Of a DNA stretch of 64,000 bases, positions 10,600-22,548 are shown piece after piece. How positions within the stretch are numbered: position 1 is the stretch's first letter; each line of letters starts with the position of its first letter. Below the pieces are notes generated by a model. It did no database searches and was not told the origin of the DNA. It saw nothing but the letters and a program-made list of their open reading frames with translations. The position numbers and the translations under genes were made by a program. Source of the DNA: Torymus aiolomorphi (Eukaryota > Arthropoda > Insecta > Hymenoptera > Torymidae); contig CM070874.1 of assembly GCA_036365515.1 (NCBI GenBank), forward strand, positions 216,331,442 to 216,395,441, in the 5' to 3' direction.

Positions 10600-11279
10600 T
10601 ACACACACACACATACACACACACACACAATAACGTAATAATTCTTTAATTTTTATAAACGTGATACGCCACTGCGAAAACGTGTGCGACGCAGTCTGAG
10701 CTCACGCCGCGTCGCGCCGCCGATGTTGCTAGTGCGCGTCTTTACTAATAACGCTCTATTTAAGTCATTTATTATTAAATCAATTTGAAACTTTAACAGA
10801 AACTTATTAGACTATTAAGGAACAAATGTCTCGCTGGAAGTTTTTCCTAGCTTCAACTTCCCTCGATACTTTTTTCCGTTAAAGTTAAGAAAACGTAATT
10901 ACCGATCGCAATATATTTGCAATTAAATAATTATTAACAATTATCGATTTACATCCTTTTATCAGTCCCATAGGCAACGCTGGAGTATTCTGCACGTCCC
11001 TGTCAAATTTCAAAATATTTCGATGATATTTGACCAAGTTTGGACGATTAATGTTTTTGAAAGCTATTAAAAATAGATGAATAAAATTTTCAGTTTTTAA
11101 TTTTTATATTAAAAAGAAAGTCGAATAAAAAAAATTCCTTCTAGGTAAAAATACTTCTTTTCATTCCCTACAAGGTGATATTTTTTAAAAATTAATTTGG
11201 CTACATTGAAATTTTAGTCACTTGGACAATACTTTTACGGGTTTTCGAGCACTAACCCCCTTATTGCATCCGGCCCTTC
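9746..11279. mobile_element. 1.5 kb fold-back element with ~585 bp terminal inverted repeats
   Basis: The left end starts GAAGGGCCGGATGCAATA and the right end is its inverse, ending in CCGGCCCTTC. The arms (about 9746-10330 and 10690-11279) are nearly identical by eye, so this is a recent insertion. The loop holds a CA microsatellite and has no ORF, so it is non-autonomous. The flanks allow two readings: a 4-bp duplication AATT (9742-9745 and 11280-11283), or TTAA/TA with the end starting TTGAAGGG. Only the AATT reading leaves the surrounding pol frame in register after removal, which I take as mild support. Confidence 0.85.
10498..10632. repeat. (AC)n microsatellite in the fold-back loop
   Basis: About 130 bp of AC dinucleotides with a few interruptions lie between the two inverted arms and form the centre of the near-palindrome. 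Confidence 0.95.
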
Positions 11280-11283
11280 AATT

Positions 11284-11876
11284 AATTCAGGTTCATAGGA
11301 TACAGAGCACGTCGCTTCTTCAGATTTCCCGGAATGTTTGTTTAACATTAGTTTTTCTAGCTTTATTTCCTCTTCAAATTCTAATTTTGCTTGTTGTTCT
11401 ATTGGTATGTTTTCCGTTTCCTTAATAAATGTTTGTCTTATTTCACATCCCTGGGATTTATGGTTATTTGTAATTGTATTAAAAGAGCCTGTTTTTATCG
11501 TGTATCTTGGTTTCAATGCAATTTTACTATTATTTAATTGTAAATAACCTTCATCTAGTCTTAACTTCTGTTCCGAGAGTATTTTAATACCTAGTATTCC
11601 ATCGTAAGGGAGAGAAAATTCTTCAGGAGCTACATGAAAATCAATAAACAAATCATTAATTAGCATTTTTACTACTCCCAATGTTTCTATGGCCTTATCT
11701 GTGATGCCTGATAGCTTAATTTTCTTATTTTCTAACATTATGTATGGTGGTATTTGATTTTTCTTAATAATGTTTAATTGGGCCCCGCTATCTACGAGTA
11801 ATTTGCATGATTTTGCGGTGTAAGGATTTTTTATTTCAATATACTGTAGTGCATTTTCTAATTTTGGAAAGTACAT
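11284..11876 (-). pseudogene. aspartic protease region of the env-bearing element
   Basis: The frame contains the retroviral protease triad LLVDSGAQLNII, then a flap-like stretch and ILGIKIL, the C-terminal IxGxxxL motif. It would cleave the Gag-Pol polyprotein. Its downstream end runs into the fold-back element, which separates it from the rest of pol (9741 and below). The ATG at 11876 is not necessarily the real start, since protease normally follows Gag by frameshift or fusion. Confidence 0.7.
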
Positions 11877-12189
11877 TGTAATTTTTTATGAAGTTAGTTT
11901 ATTATTTTCATGTGTTGTGATCATTTGAGTGTCTAACAGATTTTCTTCTTCGTTCTTCTTGATTAACGTATCAACTTCAACGTCTTTTGTAGTTAATTTA
12001 TTTTCCTGATTTTCTAACTCTAAGTTTTTTGTAGTTTTATCTGTTAATGTGATTGTTTTGATGTTCGTTTTATTGTCGAGTGTTTCGTTTTGTTTTCTTC
12101 TGATCCACTCGCTCTCAGAAGAATTTAAGCGTTTCCCGAATTTCGCTGTTCGTAGGTATTTTGCTGTGTCCTATAGCATTCTTCAAGTG

Positions 12190-13170
12190 AGTAAGTAAAA
12201 TTTTTGCAGAGGCTGCAGAATTTTTCTAATTTACCTTCTACTTGTTTCAATAACATACAATTTTCGATCGTATGTCCCCTTTTCCTGCAATAGGCACAAG
12301 TTGGTGCTGTTTCAGCCTTTTGTAATTTTCTACAATTTTCTATAGAATGTCCTGGGATTCTACAAAATTCACAATATAGTTTTTTCCTTTTTGCGTGTTT
12401 ATTTGTTGATCAAAATTCGTGTTTCTTGAATGAAAATATTGTTGTTGCGTTTTATTTGTGAATCCATGTGAATTGTTATTGGTGTAATAATTGTTTCTGT
12501 TTTCCGGATTATTATAATTACATTTGTTTATTTTATAATTATTATTTATTGGTGAATTAGTGTTTCTATCTGGGCAATGCATTGCTGTATGTGTTGTTGC
12601 TTCACAAATTTGACAATTTATTCTATTTCCGAATGCTTGTTGTCTACTTTGCATAGCCATAATTCCCGCTGTTTGGCAATCCGAGGTTTCGTGACCTTCT
12701 ATAGCACAGATTGTGCACCATATCATTTTCCTCGTTACCTGACAGTATTTCATTACATGTCCGGGTTTATTGCACCTTTGATATACTGTCGACGGGCAGT
12801 TCTTCATTGTGTGGCTCACGTTACCACAGAGCTCGCAACACTCCTCGGCGTTAGCACTTTTTTCGCACGTATTTGGGTCATGGCCTTTTTTCTTGCATTT
12901 CCAACATAATTCATATTTTTTTATAATCGGGCATTGTGTTACTGTGTGTCCCATGTTTTGGCAGTATTGACAATGGTTTCCCTGCATCTCGTTTAATCTA
13001 CATGTATCTATTGAATGTCCACTTAAGCTACAATAATTGCAAATTAATTCCATTTTATCTTTTACTGTATTACAAAAGTATGATAAGTGGTCTTTATTTT
13101 TACAATATACGCATCCTGCATTTACGCAAAACATTGCTTCATGAAATTTATCGTTACAAATTTGACAATG
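12190..13170 (-). pseudogene. nucleocapsid-like array of about twelve CCHC zinc knuckles
   Basis: Reading the minus strand from 13170, CX2CX4HX4C units follow one another almost without spacers: CQICNDKFHEAMFC, CVYCKNKDHLSYFC, CNYCSLSGHSIDTC, CQYCQNMGHTVTQC, CWKCKKKGHDPNTC, CELCGNVSHTMKNC, one lacking its first Cys, CTICAIEGHETSDC and CQICEATTHTAMHC. After an Asn-rich spacer and a frameshift near 12340 come CEFCRIPGHSIENC, CAYCRKRGHTIENC and one with Tyr for His. CCHC knuckles bind single-stranded nucleic acid in retroviral nucleocapsids, which usually have one or two. The order in the element (between Gag capsid and protease) fits a greatly expanded nucleocapsid. Confidence 0.75.
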
Positions 13171-13238
13171 AAATGTTCTAGCTTCCTTTTTTATATTTAA
13201 TTTCTCAGTATTGAATAGTATATTTGCTTTATCTTCTC

Positions 13239-14505
13239 TTAGTAATTTTGTTTTTCGAGTCTTAATTCTATCTCTATTGCTTTTTTCATAGCGGCATGTG
13301 TACTATTCGGTTCGCCTAGTTCTACTCTTATTTCTTGTTTCAAACCGTTTTTAAAACTGTTTAATACATCATCTTCTAGTTGAGTTTTAAATATTTGTAA
13401 TTGCTCTGCCGTAACGCCGTCCTCTATTTCTTTTAGTTCTATTATATTTGTGCTTATTATTCGAATTTTATTTCCGTATTCTAATACTGATTCATTGGTT
13501 TTTTGAACCATTCTCCGTAATTTATCATATAATGTGTATAAGTCTTCTGTACAAGGGTAAATAGTTCTTATAGCGGTTATTAATTCTTCGATGTTCCCGA
13601 TTGTTATTGTTCTTATTGCTTTATGTATTTCCCCCCGTAACTTCGTTTTTAAAATTTTTACTAAATTTCGTTCGTCCGCCGCGTTAACAATGTTTTTTGC
13701 TTCTTTGAGTTTGTCGATATATTCTTCTGCTGTTATATTTTTTCTGTCAAATGTCGGTACCAATCCCAATATTTCTTTCAGTGGTAGTTTGAGTTGTTGA
13801 TTTGCCATATTTATTTCGGGTTCTATTATGGTTCTATTAATTTCCGATTCAACAGTATTATTTGTTTGGTTTAATAATTCTGTTTCTGTTTCTCTTCTTT
13901 CCTGTAGATCTGTTTTAGCTAAAATAAGACTTTGTTCGTTTAGTATTCCGTCTATGTCCGTGTAGTCGCCTATTTCATCTACTGATGTATCTACTGTTTT
14001 ATCAAAAAATGCAGAATCACGATTTAATAATGTTGGCGTAAAATATTCTGTCGGTGACTCTAAATCCGATTTTGTTTGAGGTAAAAGTAAAGAATTTTTA
14101 GAGTGATTTTGTGTTAAATTGTCTTGATTTCCCAGTTGTTTGTTGTCTGATTTTTTTTTATTTCCTACTCTTGAGGTTGATTGAATGTCAATACTCGGTA
14201 TTTCTAGTAATGTTTTATTTTTTTTTGTCTTGTGATACATTTGCGTATGTGTGTGGTATAAAATCAATGAGGTCAATGTTTGAATTTTGCGAATTCGTCG
14301 CGATTTCTTTGTCAGATGTTCCTGTTTCTTCGTTTAATGGTTTTATATTTCGTGCGCGTGGAGGCGATCGTAGTATTTTAGAACTTCTTTGGAATATTTT
14401 AATTGATTCCCGGTTCCTTTCACTTACTTTATCTTTTAAAATTGGATTTTCTGTAGTTTTACTTCTTGTTATTATTGGATTTTCTATATCCTTCTTATGT
14501 GACAT
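13239..14505 (-). pseudogene. gag: gag (matrix/capsid part) of the env-bearing element
   Basis: It begins at ATG 14505. A first frame (to 14215) is basic and rich in Lys, Arg and Ser; it shifts in an A-rich run (14219-14228) into a second frame open to 13239. The second half (13800-13240) is helical and charged, with blocks such as FDRKNITAEEYIDKLKEA and YDKLRRMVQKTNESVLEYG, like the capsid region of Ty3/gypsy Gags, and leads straight into the zinc-knuckle array. It would form the particle shell. Assignment rests on position and composition. Confidence 0.6.
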
Positions 14506-14509
14506 TACA

Positions 14510-14515
14510 TATTAA

Positions 14516-14546
<31 letters not shown>

Positions 14547-15431
14547 ATATCTATTTGTTTGTATTTGTTTCAGAATTGTGTTTAATTCATTTGTTTTGTA
14601 AATTGATTTTATAATTTATAATTGTTTTATACGTTTTACTAATATGATATGACGTATTACTCTTTTCCTTATGCTATATTTAATATTTCTGTTTAAATAT
14701 GATTTTATTATTAGTTCAACTATGTATTTTTTTGTGTATTATTTATTTGGCAATTTATTTACTTATTCGCCAATTCTATATCTCTATTCTTAATGTTTTT
14801 CGTGTAATTTGATTTCTGATATTCTTATTTCTTGTTTATGTATAATAATTATCCATTCAATGATCATTATTTTGTATTATTATTTCATTTTTCTCCTTCG
14901 TGTTGGATTTGTTTTATTTATTTCAATTTCTTTTTATTTATTTATTCATTATTTTTTTTTTTCACTAATATTTTAGTTATTTGTTTTTACTGATATTATT
15001 TAATTATTTGTTTCTTAATGTTTCCTTATATGAATTTTTCACTTTAAATTTCTTGTTTGTTAAATATATTTGCGTGATGCTATTTACTTATATATTTTGA
15101 TTTATTTTGGTTTATCTTTATGTGAAATCTTTTTTTTTTTTTACATTCGTTTACGTTATTTGTATTTGGGTTATCCTTTCTTCTTTCCCTATTTCTATAA
15201 CATCGTCTACTTTCTTCTTCTATTTATCTGTTAATATGTTAGTATTCTCTGGACGAGCCGTACACGTTCATCTTCAGAAGTTTAAACGATCATGCTACAA
15301 TGATCCTCTCAACTTCTTAATGCAAAACGAGAAGCTCGGAAGCAGTTAGTAGTGATATTTTTAGTAATTTTCAAATACTACTCGTTTCCTCTCATTCCAG
15401 TCTTATTTTTCGTATAAATCTAGTGAACTTA
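14510..15431 (-). other. AT-rich leader of the env-bearing element
   Basis: Between the primer-binding site and the gag ATG lies about 0.9 kb of very T-rich DNA (on the plus strand) with a TA microsatellite at about 14514-14535. No ORF is credible. It is the expected place for an untranslated leader, long for such elements. Confidence 0.5.
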
Positions 15432-15453
15432 CGTTCGATTCGTACCGGAACCA
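15432..15453 (-). promoter_or_regulatory. primer-binding site
   Basis: On the minus strand the sequence starts TGGTTCCGGTACGAATCGAA. It complements a tRNA 3' end: TGG matches CCA, and GAATCGAAC matches a T-loop. It lies one base inside the LTR end at 15455. The tRNA identity was not determined. Confidence 0.65.
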
Positions 15454-15454
15454 C

Positions 15455-16109
15455 TGTTGAGTCCGGAAATAAGTGGAAATAAGTAGTAATTGGTTTTATG
15501 TAGGTTTATTATATAAAATACAATCATTTATTACCAATACAATCTGCTGGCTTCTGGTAGATCGATGCGTTGTAATTTCAATTACAATTCTTTTCTATAA
15601 CACTTGCTTTTATAAATTTACTATAAATAACTTATACGATCTGCTTACTAGACGAGTAAGGCTTACGATTACAATTTCAATAACTTATAAAATTTGCTTA
15701 CTAGATGTGTAAGACTTACGGTTTCAACTTCTCGATGTCGTAGAGGTATACGGAGTTCGCCAGGTTTCTTGTACGCTGTGACTGACGTGCGTGATGCATT
15801 TCCCAGTTTTTATTATGCGGTTTAATTGGGTTATAGATATATGATAAATTGAGATCATCTTTATTAAGAAATTTTTGGTTGCGGCTTATACGCGTAGCAT
15901 TTAAGCGGTAGCATTGTGAAATGCTGATTTGTTAAAAATTGCACGCCACTGTTTTCTGGAGGTCGATGGCTCTACGTCACATGCTCTACGGTACGATGCC
16001 TGAGCGAAATGCTGCGTTGTATTCTCGCATTTATATGTCAGGAAATATCTGATGTGAATAAACTCTCAGAATGAAATTCTAAATCTCCGTTACGTCTCCG
16101 GACGTAACA
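15455..16109 (-). mobile_element. 5' LTR of the env-bearing element
   Basis: On the minus strand the 655-bp sequence starts TGTTACGTCCGG and ends CTCAACA, one base before the primer-binding site, so it has the TG...CA ends of an LTR. A pair of related ~40-bp units (about 15620-15660 and 15680-15720) lies inside. I found no matching copy at the other end of the element. Confidence 0.6.
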
Positions 16110-16605
16110 ACGGTACTATAAAAGGCGTCCTTTTCCGCAATTTCGGATAAATCATCGACTTCAGTAAGATTATTATATGATCTAACCACGTCCTCGAATC
16201 TGTCGATAAAGACACTCGCTTTTGCTTTAAACCCCTTCAGTTGTGCCAATTTACCATCAACTTGTTAATCAAATTTAGGTCTTTTACTGCCGTTGCTATT
16301 GGCGACATAGTGGCTAGATCGCTTATTATTACACTAAACATAGAACTCTTTTCGTTTATCTCTAGTTCGTATACACAGTCTCCAAATTCGTCATTATATT
16401 TGGCAATTGTTTGCATATCATGCTTTCAGCAGTATAAATAAAAACCATTTATTTTCTCGTTCTGAAATAAAACTTCAGCCAAATTATTATAAACCATTAT
16501 TAAGTCCTCAATACCCTCCACAAATCTCTCGCCTTTTCTTTCAACAGTTTTTATACTCCGTGCTATAAAACTGTGTACGCTCTGTTGCTTTGATATTAAC
16601 AGTGG
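16110..16605 (-). pseudogene. unidentified coding remnant with an internal duplication
   Basis: Minus-strand frames, broken by at least two shifts or stops, give two related helical segments: FVEGIEDLIMVYNNLAEV (around 16460-16530) and FIDRFEDVVRSYNNLTEV (around 16150-16210), joined by a charged stretch. The LTR at 16109 abuts it, so the element may have inserted here. I do not recognise the family with confidence; a Gag-like or coiled-coil protein are both possible. Confidence 0.3.
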
Positions 16606-17099
16606 TATCGAATTCTAGACTTACGTTCATCAAGCACATTGAAATGATTTTATTTAGATTGATATAGTTTTAGTTAAACAATACTTGCTTTTACAATCAA
16701 ATTAGTCATCCAAGAGGTCACTCATTTGTAGCTCAGATCTAAGAAGATTCCGAAAATATCATTTTATAAACATTTTTATCAAACATTATCATTCAGTCTT
16801 ATTCAAAATTCAATTTTGATTTTCCGTCTCATATAAAATGTTTTATTTATATTTGATCTTATTTATATTTGATCTTATTTATATTCGTTTTTACTTACGT
16901 GAAATTACGTAACTCCAATTATCAAATATATGTGGATTATTCGTCAACTTATTTTCTATCGTATTAACATACGTTTCTGCCGCTCTTTATCTCGGTCGCT
17001 CTTATTCTCTATACTCTCTTGTCGGCTACCGCTATTACTCGCGTTCTGTATCGAATCTGTCCGCCCGTCTCTATTCCGCCGTTACTTTGAGAGGTACTT
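16606..17099. other. AT-rich stretch without recognisable genes
   Basis: Only a triplicated 'atttgatcttatttatat' motif near 16848-16885 stands out; no gene is supported. Confidence 0.5.
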
Positions 17100-18250
17100 C
17101 TACATGCTCATTCTGCAATAAAGCATAAGCCGCAGTTGCTCTTCTACTTCTGCCTCCTAAAACGCACCTTTTAAGATGCACTTTACATCCAGCATCATTA
17201 ATGCCATGCCTGTAATTAAAATCTTTCAATAAAAAAACCGTGCCAAACACCAACACTACGAGTTTATATAAGATATTAAACAGAACAATATTTCAAGGTT
17301 AATCAGACGCAATTTTATTTAACGTCTTACTCGCATTACTCACACATTACTCACTCACATTCACTATTAGATCTGGCAAAGTTCAAGGTTGTTATCATGT
17401 GTCTGCAAGACAAGCAATAATTTTTATTAACAAGACCTTGTTTTTGTCATATTTAAATATGATAATCAATTTCATTTTAAGCACTGAGTTTCAGTCGCAT
17501 TCAGTCGCTGTTCCATCGGATGCCGTCGCTCATTGCTCGCTTTATCGTCACTCGCCAGATCTCTCGTTTTTCGATAAAACTCGGCCATCTACGTCGAAAT
17601 GATTTGTAGTTGTTCTTGTATTACTGCAGTACAATTACCATTAGTGATTTTACTAGCTAGAATTTCTTTTGCAGAATTAAAATTTGGTATCATGTTTTGA
17701 TTCACATATAATTTTTCTATATCTGCCAATTGGCTTTATTTTTCGTACGTTTGATGTACTTGATTTACCTCTCAAAATTTCATCACTTTCTCTCGTCGCT
17801 GTAGCACCATCACCTTCGCTCTGTTGCTTGCTGCCGTCACTGTCGCTCGCATCTCGCTATCGATTATTCTCGCCTTCACTCGCTTCCAGTACGAGATTCG
17901 ACCTGTTCGGATCAATTTCACTCGCTAGCTCGCTCTTCTCCATCTCATTTTTCTCGCTATTTTGAGAGGCATTCTTGCCTTTGTGGCTACACAGCATCAG
18001 CAGCGATGGGCCGTCTAACTCTGCCTTTTCGATTGCATCTTCCAAGATGCGCCCAACATTAGTACAAAAATCTTTTACTAAATAAACCGTGCCGAACACA
18101 AGCACTACGAGTTTATACAAGATTTCAAAGTAATAGCAAAGTCCTGAGGTGAATCGATTGCGAATTCCATGTATATGATAAAATCTTTTAATAAACAAAC
18201 CGTGCCGAACGCAAGCACTACGAGTTTACACAAGATTTTAAAATAAGATC
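17100..18250 (-). repeat. three copies of a ~65-bp coding-like unit inside a ~0.85 kb duplication
   Basis: On the minus strand the segment encoding KLVVLVFGTVFLLKDF, or close variants, occurs at about 17275-17215, 18130-18070 and 18225-18180. Downstream of the first two copies the similarity continues for about 110 bp, indicating a larger duplication spaced ~0.86 kb. The unit looks like a membrane segment and an exon-like end (the first copy is followed by an acceptor-like attacag). Frames are short and broken, so it is a remnant of unknown origin. Confidence 0.4.
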
Positions 18251-19007
<757 letters not shown>

Positions 19008-19334
19008 CACACGCGCAGGCACACATGAATATATGCCACGCACTGCCATTTCGCCCGTTCGAGGTTCGCTCTCTCTTACAGCGCGCACGCATAGAGAAGC
19101 TCCCGGCGCGCCGTCATTTTTGCTCGTTGGGGTCTCACGTGCGTGTTCAAACCTGTTGCGCGGGTCTGCGTGCCGCGACACCGAGACGCGTCCATCCCTT
19201 GCGCTTCGAGGAAATTGGACGACTTCGGTCAAACTTTTTCCCGCTCGCAATTTGCATAGCCGCACAAAACGCATCGCAAACAAACTCTCATTACCGGTAT
19301 TACGCGTTTTTCTCCCATCCCTATGTAGATGGTG

Positions 19335-19586
19335 AAAGCAGGAAACGAGGATAATCAATAAACACGCACACACAGAGTATTAATGTAATACATAAGTAGT
19401 TTATTTAATCCGTGATCACAACGCTCTTTATGAACACAAATGACTAGGACGCGATGTCACCCGCTTCAGCTCTCGTAGAGCACTGACTGGCTCTCCACAC
19501 AGAGGCGTACTCAGTATCTAAAGAAGGCGCTAGAGTAGACGTGTGATAGGATGTGCGGCAGCTTAAGAGAGCCCGCAATCTTAACA
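19335..19586 (-). mobile_element. possible solo LTR
   Basis: On the minus strand the sequence starts TGTTAAGATTGCGGGC at 19586 and has AATAAA at about 19407, followed by a T-rich stretch, the layout of a short LTR. The other end is uncertain (a CA near 19335), and I could not find a target duplication or internal region, so this is a weak call. Confidence 0.35.
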
Positions 19587-19689
19587 CTTACATCTATTAT
19601 TAACTGTAAGAATTACAAAACACATAATATCATTTTGAATAAACAAAATGTTAACTAAAACTTTATATTCCTTAGCAAAAATTTAAAAA

Positions 19690-20690
19690 TGTAAATAAAT
19701 TTAGATGAATGTGTAAAAAATGTAAAAAAATGTAAAAGAAGTGTAAACAAATGTAAAAACGTGTAAAGAAGTGTAAAAAACTACTGGACTTCGGACGTTT
19801 TTTACATTCTTTTACCCTTTATTTACACTTTATTTACACTTTTTTACATTTTTGTACACTATCTTACAGTTTTTTATATTTTGTTACATTTTCTTTGATA
19901 CTCATAATTCAAAAATTCTTTTACAGTTTTTTACACTTCTTCTCATTTACTAACATTTTCTTACAGTTTTTGAATACTTATTAACATTTGATTATAGGGT
20001 TTTCACACTTTCTTACATGTTTTTACACATTTTCAACAAATTCTTGTAGTTTTTTTATACTTTCTTGCAGTTGCTTATATTTTTTTTACATTTTAATATG
20101 TTTTTTACACTTTCTTACTATCTTTAACACTTTTGTACACTTTTTTACATCTGTTTATACTTTCTTACATTTTTTTATATTTATGGATTTTTATGCTCAA
20201 TAAAAATTTTATAACTCCCTAGCGGAAATATTTTTGTTCAAAAAAGTTAAAAACTGTTAGTAAGAGTCATAAACTGTTCAAAAATGTTATACAATGTAGG
20301 ATTTTGGACGTTAGCAATTGTTTATAACATTTATAAATAGTTTTAAACAATTACAAACAGTTTTTAGTAATTTTTAACAGTTATTAACTGTTATTAACAT
20401 TTATAATTTACAACAGGGCTGTAGGAAAGTGTAGAAAAATATAAAAGAATATGTAAAAAATGCAAGAAAGTGTAAATAAGTGTAGAAAACTGTAAATTTT
20501 TACGGATTTTTACAAATTTTATGAAATGTACAACCGTGTACGAAAATGTAAAGAAAGTGGAAGTAAGTGTAAAAAGATGTAAAATATGTCCAAAACTCAG
20601 TATCAAACTACATTTTTATTACACTTTCTTACACTTTTTTACACTTTTCTACACTTACTAAACAATTTGCTACATTTTCAATTTTTGCTG
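19690..20690. repeat. degenerate TTTTTACACT-like repeat tract in alternating orientation
   Basis: About 1 kb consists of variants of a ~10-12 bp motif (TTTTTACACT, TTCTTACATT). Blocks of the inverse motif (gtgtaaaaa) occur at 19690-19790 and 20420-20590, and pyrimidine-rich blocks between and after. It is an old simple-sequence array with strand switches, and a few TTA/TAA-rich turns (20300-20400). Confidence 0.75.
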
Positions 20691-21631
20691 GGGTTACTAC
20701 TCAATTTTTAGTTACATGTACGAGTGTAAAAAAATTGATATTCTAAATTTTAAAAGCTCAAATCGATGAATAATTAACTCATTTATAAGCCCCAATTGCT
20801 ATAATCAAAAGATTAAGAGATTAAAATTGATAAAACTCACTTTAAATGTAAAAAATTATGATTTTTTGATGATTTACCCATTTATTGTGATGTGTTCCTT
20901 ATCTAAAAACTCATTCTACTCAAATGCCAATGACAAGAGAGGTTTCTGTAATAAATTTACTGAAGAAATGTATTTTTTCTATTTTTTTATGATTATTTTA
21001 TTATAGTTGTACCATAATTATTAAAAATGCTAATTTTTCTGTTTCTTTTTTTGCTTGGGGATGCGGTAAAACACATTTTTTTTCAAAATCTCAGTGGCAA
21101 ACTATTTTTGGAGTCGGAAGACAACGTTTTTTAGGTATAGCGAATGGAAATTCAAAAATGACGGGTTTTCACTACACCCTATTGTCCATATCTCAAGAAA
21201 AAGGGCCTATCAGATGGAATTAGGAACACTGAGCTTAATTTCTAGATACCAGAAATCGACTCTCAAATGCCATCCGTAATCCGTTTCCCGGAGGGTGTGC
21301 ACTCTCCTTGTCAGTTTAACGCCCTCTTTCACCCTCTGCATGATATTCGCATAAAAATAAAGAATGTGTAAGTTATTTAAAAATGTATAATCCCCTCCCC
21401 ACCCTCATCTTCCCCCTCAGTGCCCCCCTCGCCCCTGCACTGAAATTTAACTTCACATCACTAGTACTTAAGGGGATGCCACACTCGATTTTAAAGAACA
21501 AAACTACTTTATCATAGGAGTATGGCGGTAATGTACAAAAATTTGCCGTTAGGTGGCGTCGCGCACACATTCCGTTATGGCGTGTTTCCGACCGGAGTTG
21601 ACACAGTAAACAAGCGTCTTTTACATATTTT
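20691..21631. other. AT-rich stretch without recognisable genes
   Basis: No credible ORF, RNA gene or repeat family was recognised. Two blocks (about 21390-21440 and 21540-21600) are richer in GC. Confidence 0.5.
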
Positions 21632-22046
21632 GAGGCGCAGAATTCAAATTTGGTGGTTTCCAGGCTAAAAGACGGTGAATTTGTTTGTCACCAACAATTT
21701 TATTTAAAAAATTGCTCTTTTTATAAGATGTAAATTTAGAATAAAACTAACATTTCATTTTAAGGAAAAAAAAATACTTTGAAATAATGTATCATGCTTT
21801 GGTAAACACAAAAAGAGTGAATTGCCATATAATTGTTAATAACAAATAAACATATCATTTATTCTAATTGGTTTACTGAGACATTATTTCAACGTATTTT
21901 TTTTTTCTTAAAGTAGAATGACGTTTTTTTTATTCTGAATTTAAATTTTATATAAAAAAAAGCAAATTTTTTGGACAAAATTATTAATACCAAAATAAAT
22001 GACCATTTTTAAGCTTAAAGACAAATCCAAATTCTGGGCCTAAAAA
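21632..22046. mobile_element. fold-back (MITE-like) element
   Basis: The left arm (21632-21815, starting ggcgcagaattc) is repeated in inverted, diverged form at about 21870-22046. The best-matched part contains aaggaaaaaaaaatac...gaaataatgt on one side and its inverse on the other. There is no ORF, so it is an old non-autonomous element. The ends and target duplication are unclear. Confidence 0.6.
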
Positions 22047-22254
22047 TACGTAGAAGAACGTTTGATTACCGAGGCAATTCCAGATGCTTAGACAGAGCTC
22101 CCTCAGCACTGAGACTAATTGCCTACTAATGTGAGAAGCCGAGCTGAGAATTAATTCCTGTTATTCTTGAAATTTTTTGTACATGATCTACTATATCCTC
22201 TTGACTAAAATAATCATCTTGGTTTATATACTTGTCTTAATTAAAAAATTATGA

Positions 22255-22490
22255 AAAAATCCTCTTGATTAATAAAATCCTCTTGATTGAAAATGTTTTC
22301 TTGATTAAAAAGTCCTTTTGATTAAGAATATCCTCTTGATCGAAAAAATCCTCTTGATTGATAAAATCCTCTTGATTGATAAAATCCTCTTGATTGGCAA
22401 AGTCCTCTTGATTTACAATCCTCTTGATTGGCAAAGTCCTCTTGATTTACAATCCTCTTGATTGGCAGTCCTCTTGATTGACAGTCTTCT
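22255..22490. repeat. ~18-21 bp minisatellite (AATCCTCTTGATTGATAA unit)
   Basis: About twelve imperfect copies of a unit built around tcctcttgatt lie in tandem. The minus strand therefore reads as NQEDF(I/F) repeats. There are no unique spacers, so it is not a CRISPR, and codon periodicity drifts, so it is not a protein repeat. Confidence 0.85.
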
Positions 22491-22548
22491 TGATAACACT
22501 AAGTGCACTAGAATATGCAATCAAAGTGGTCTCATCTTTTGTGTACAG

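Larger units (their letters stand above)
4033..16109 (-). mobile_element. decayed AT-rich Ty3/gypsy-like retroelement with env, read on the minus strand
   Basis: From high to low coordinates the order is LTR (16109-15455), primer-binding site, leader, gag, a zinc-knuckle array, protease, RT, RNase H, integrase and env. This is the order of insect errantivirus-type elements. The env stop falls just inside a TGTTACG-starting sequence at 4068, which should be the start of the second LTR. Frameshifts, stops and short tandem duplications break gag, pol and env, so the copy is dead. A 1534 bp fold-back element sits inside pol. The two outer ends share only the TGTTACG start and a GTTACG...CGTAAC hairpin, so the low-coordinate LTR is either diverged or replaced. 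Confidence 0.7.

Noticed and set aside
15432..15453. Sequence like the 3' end of a tRNA gene on the plus strand
   Set aside because: Only the T-arm and CCA side are present, next to an LTR end; it is a primer-binding site, not a tRNA.
22255..22490. Short regular repeats that could suggest a CRISPR array or a protein repeat
   Set aside because: Eukaryotic context, no unique spacers, unit length drifts; ordinary minisatellite.
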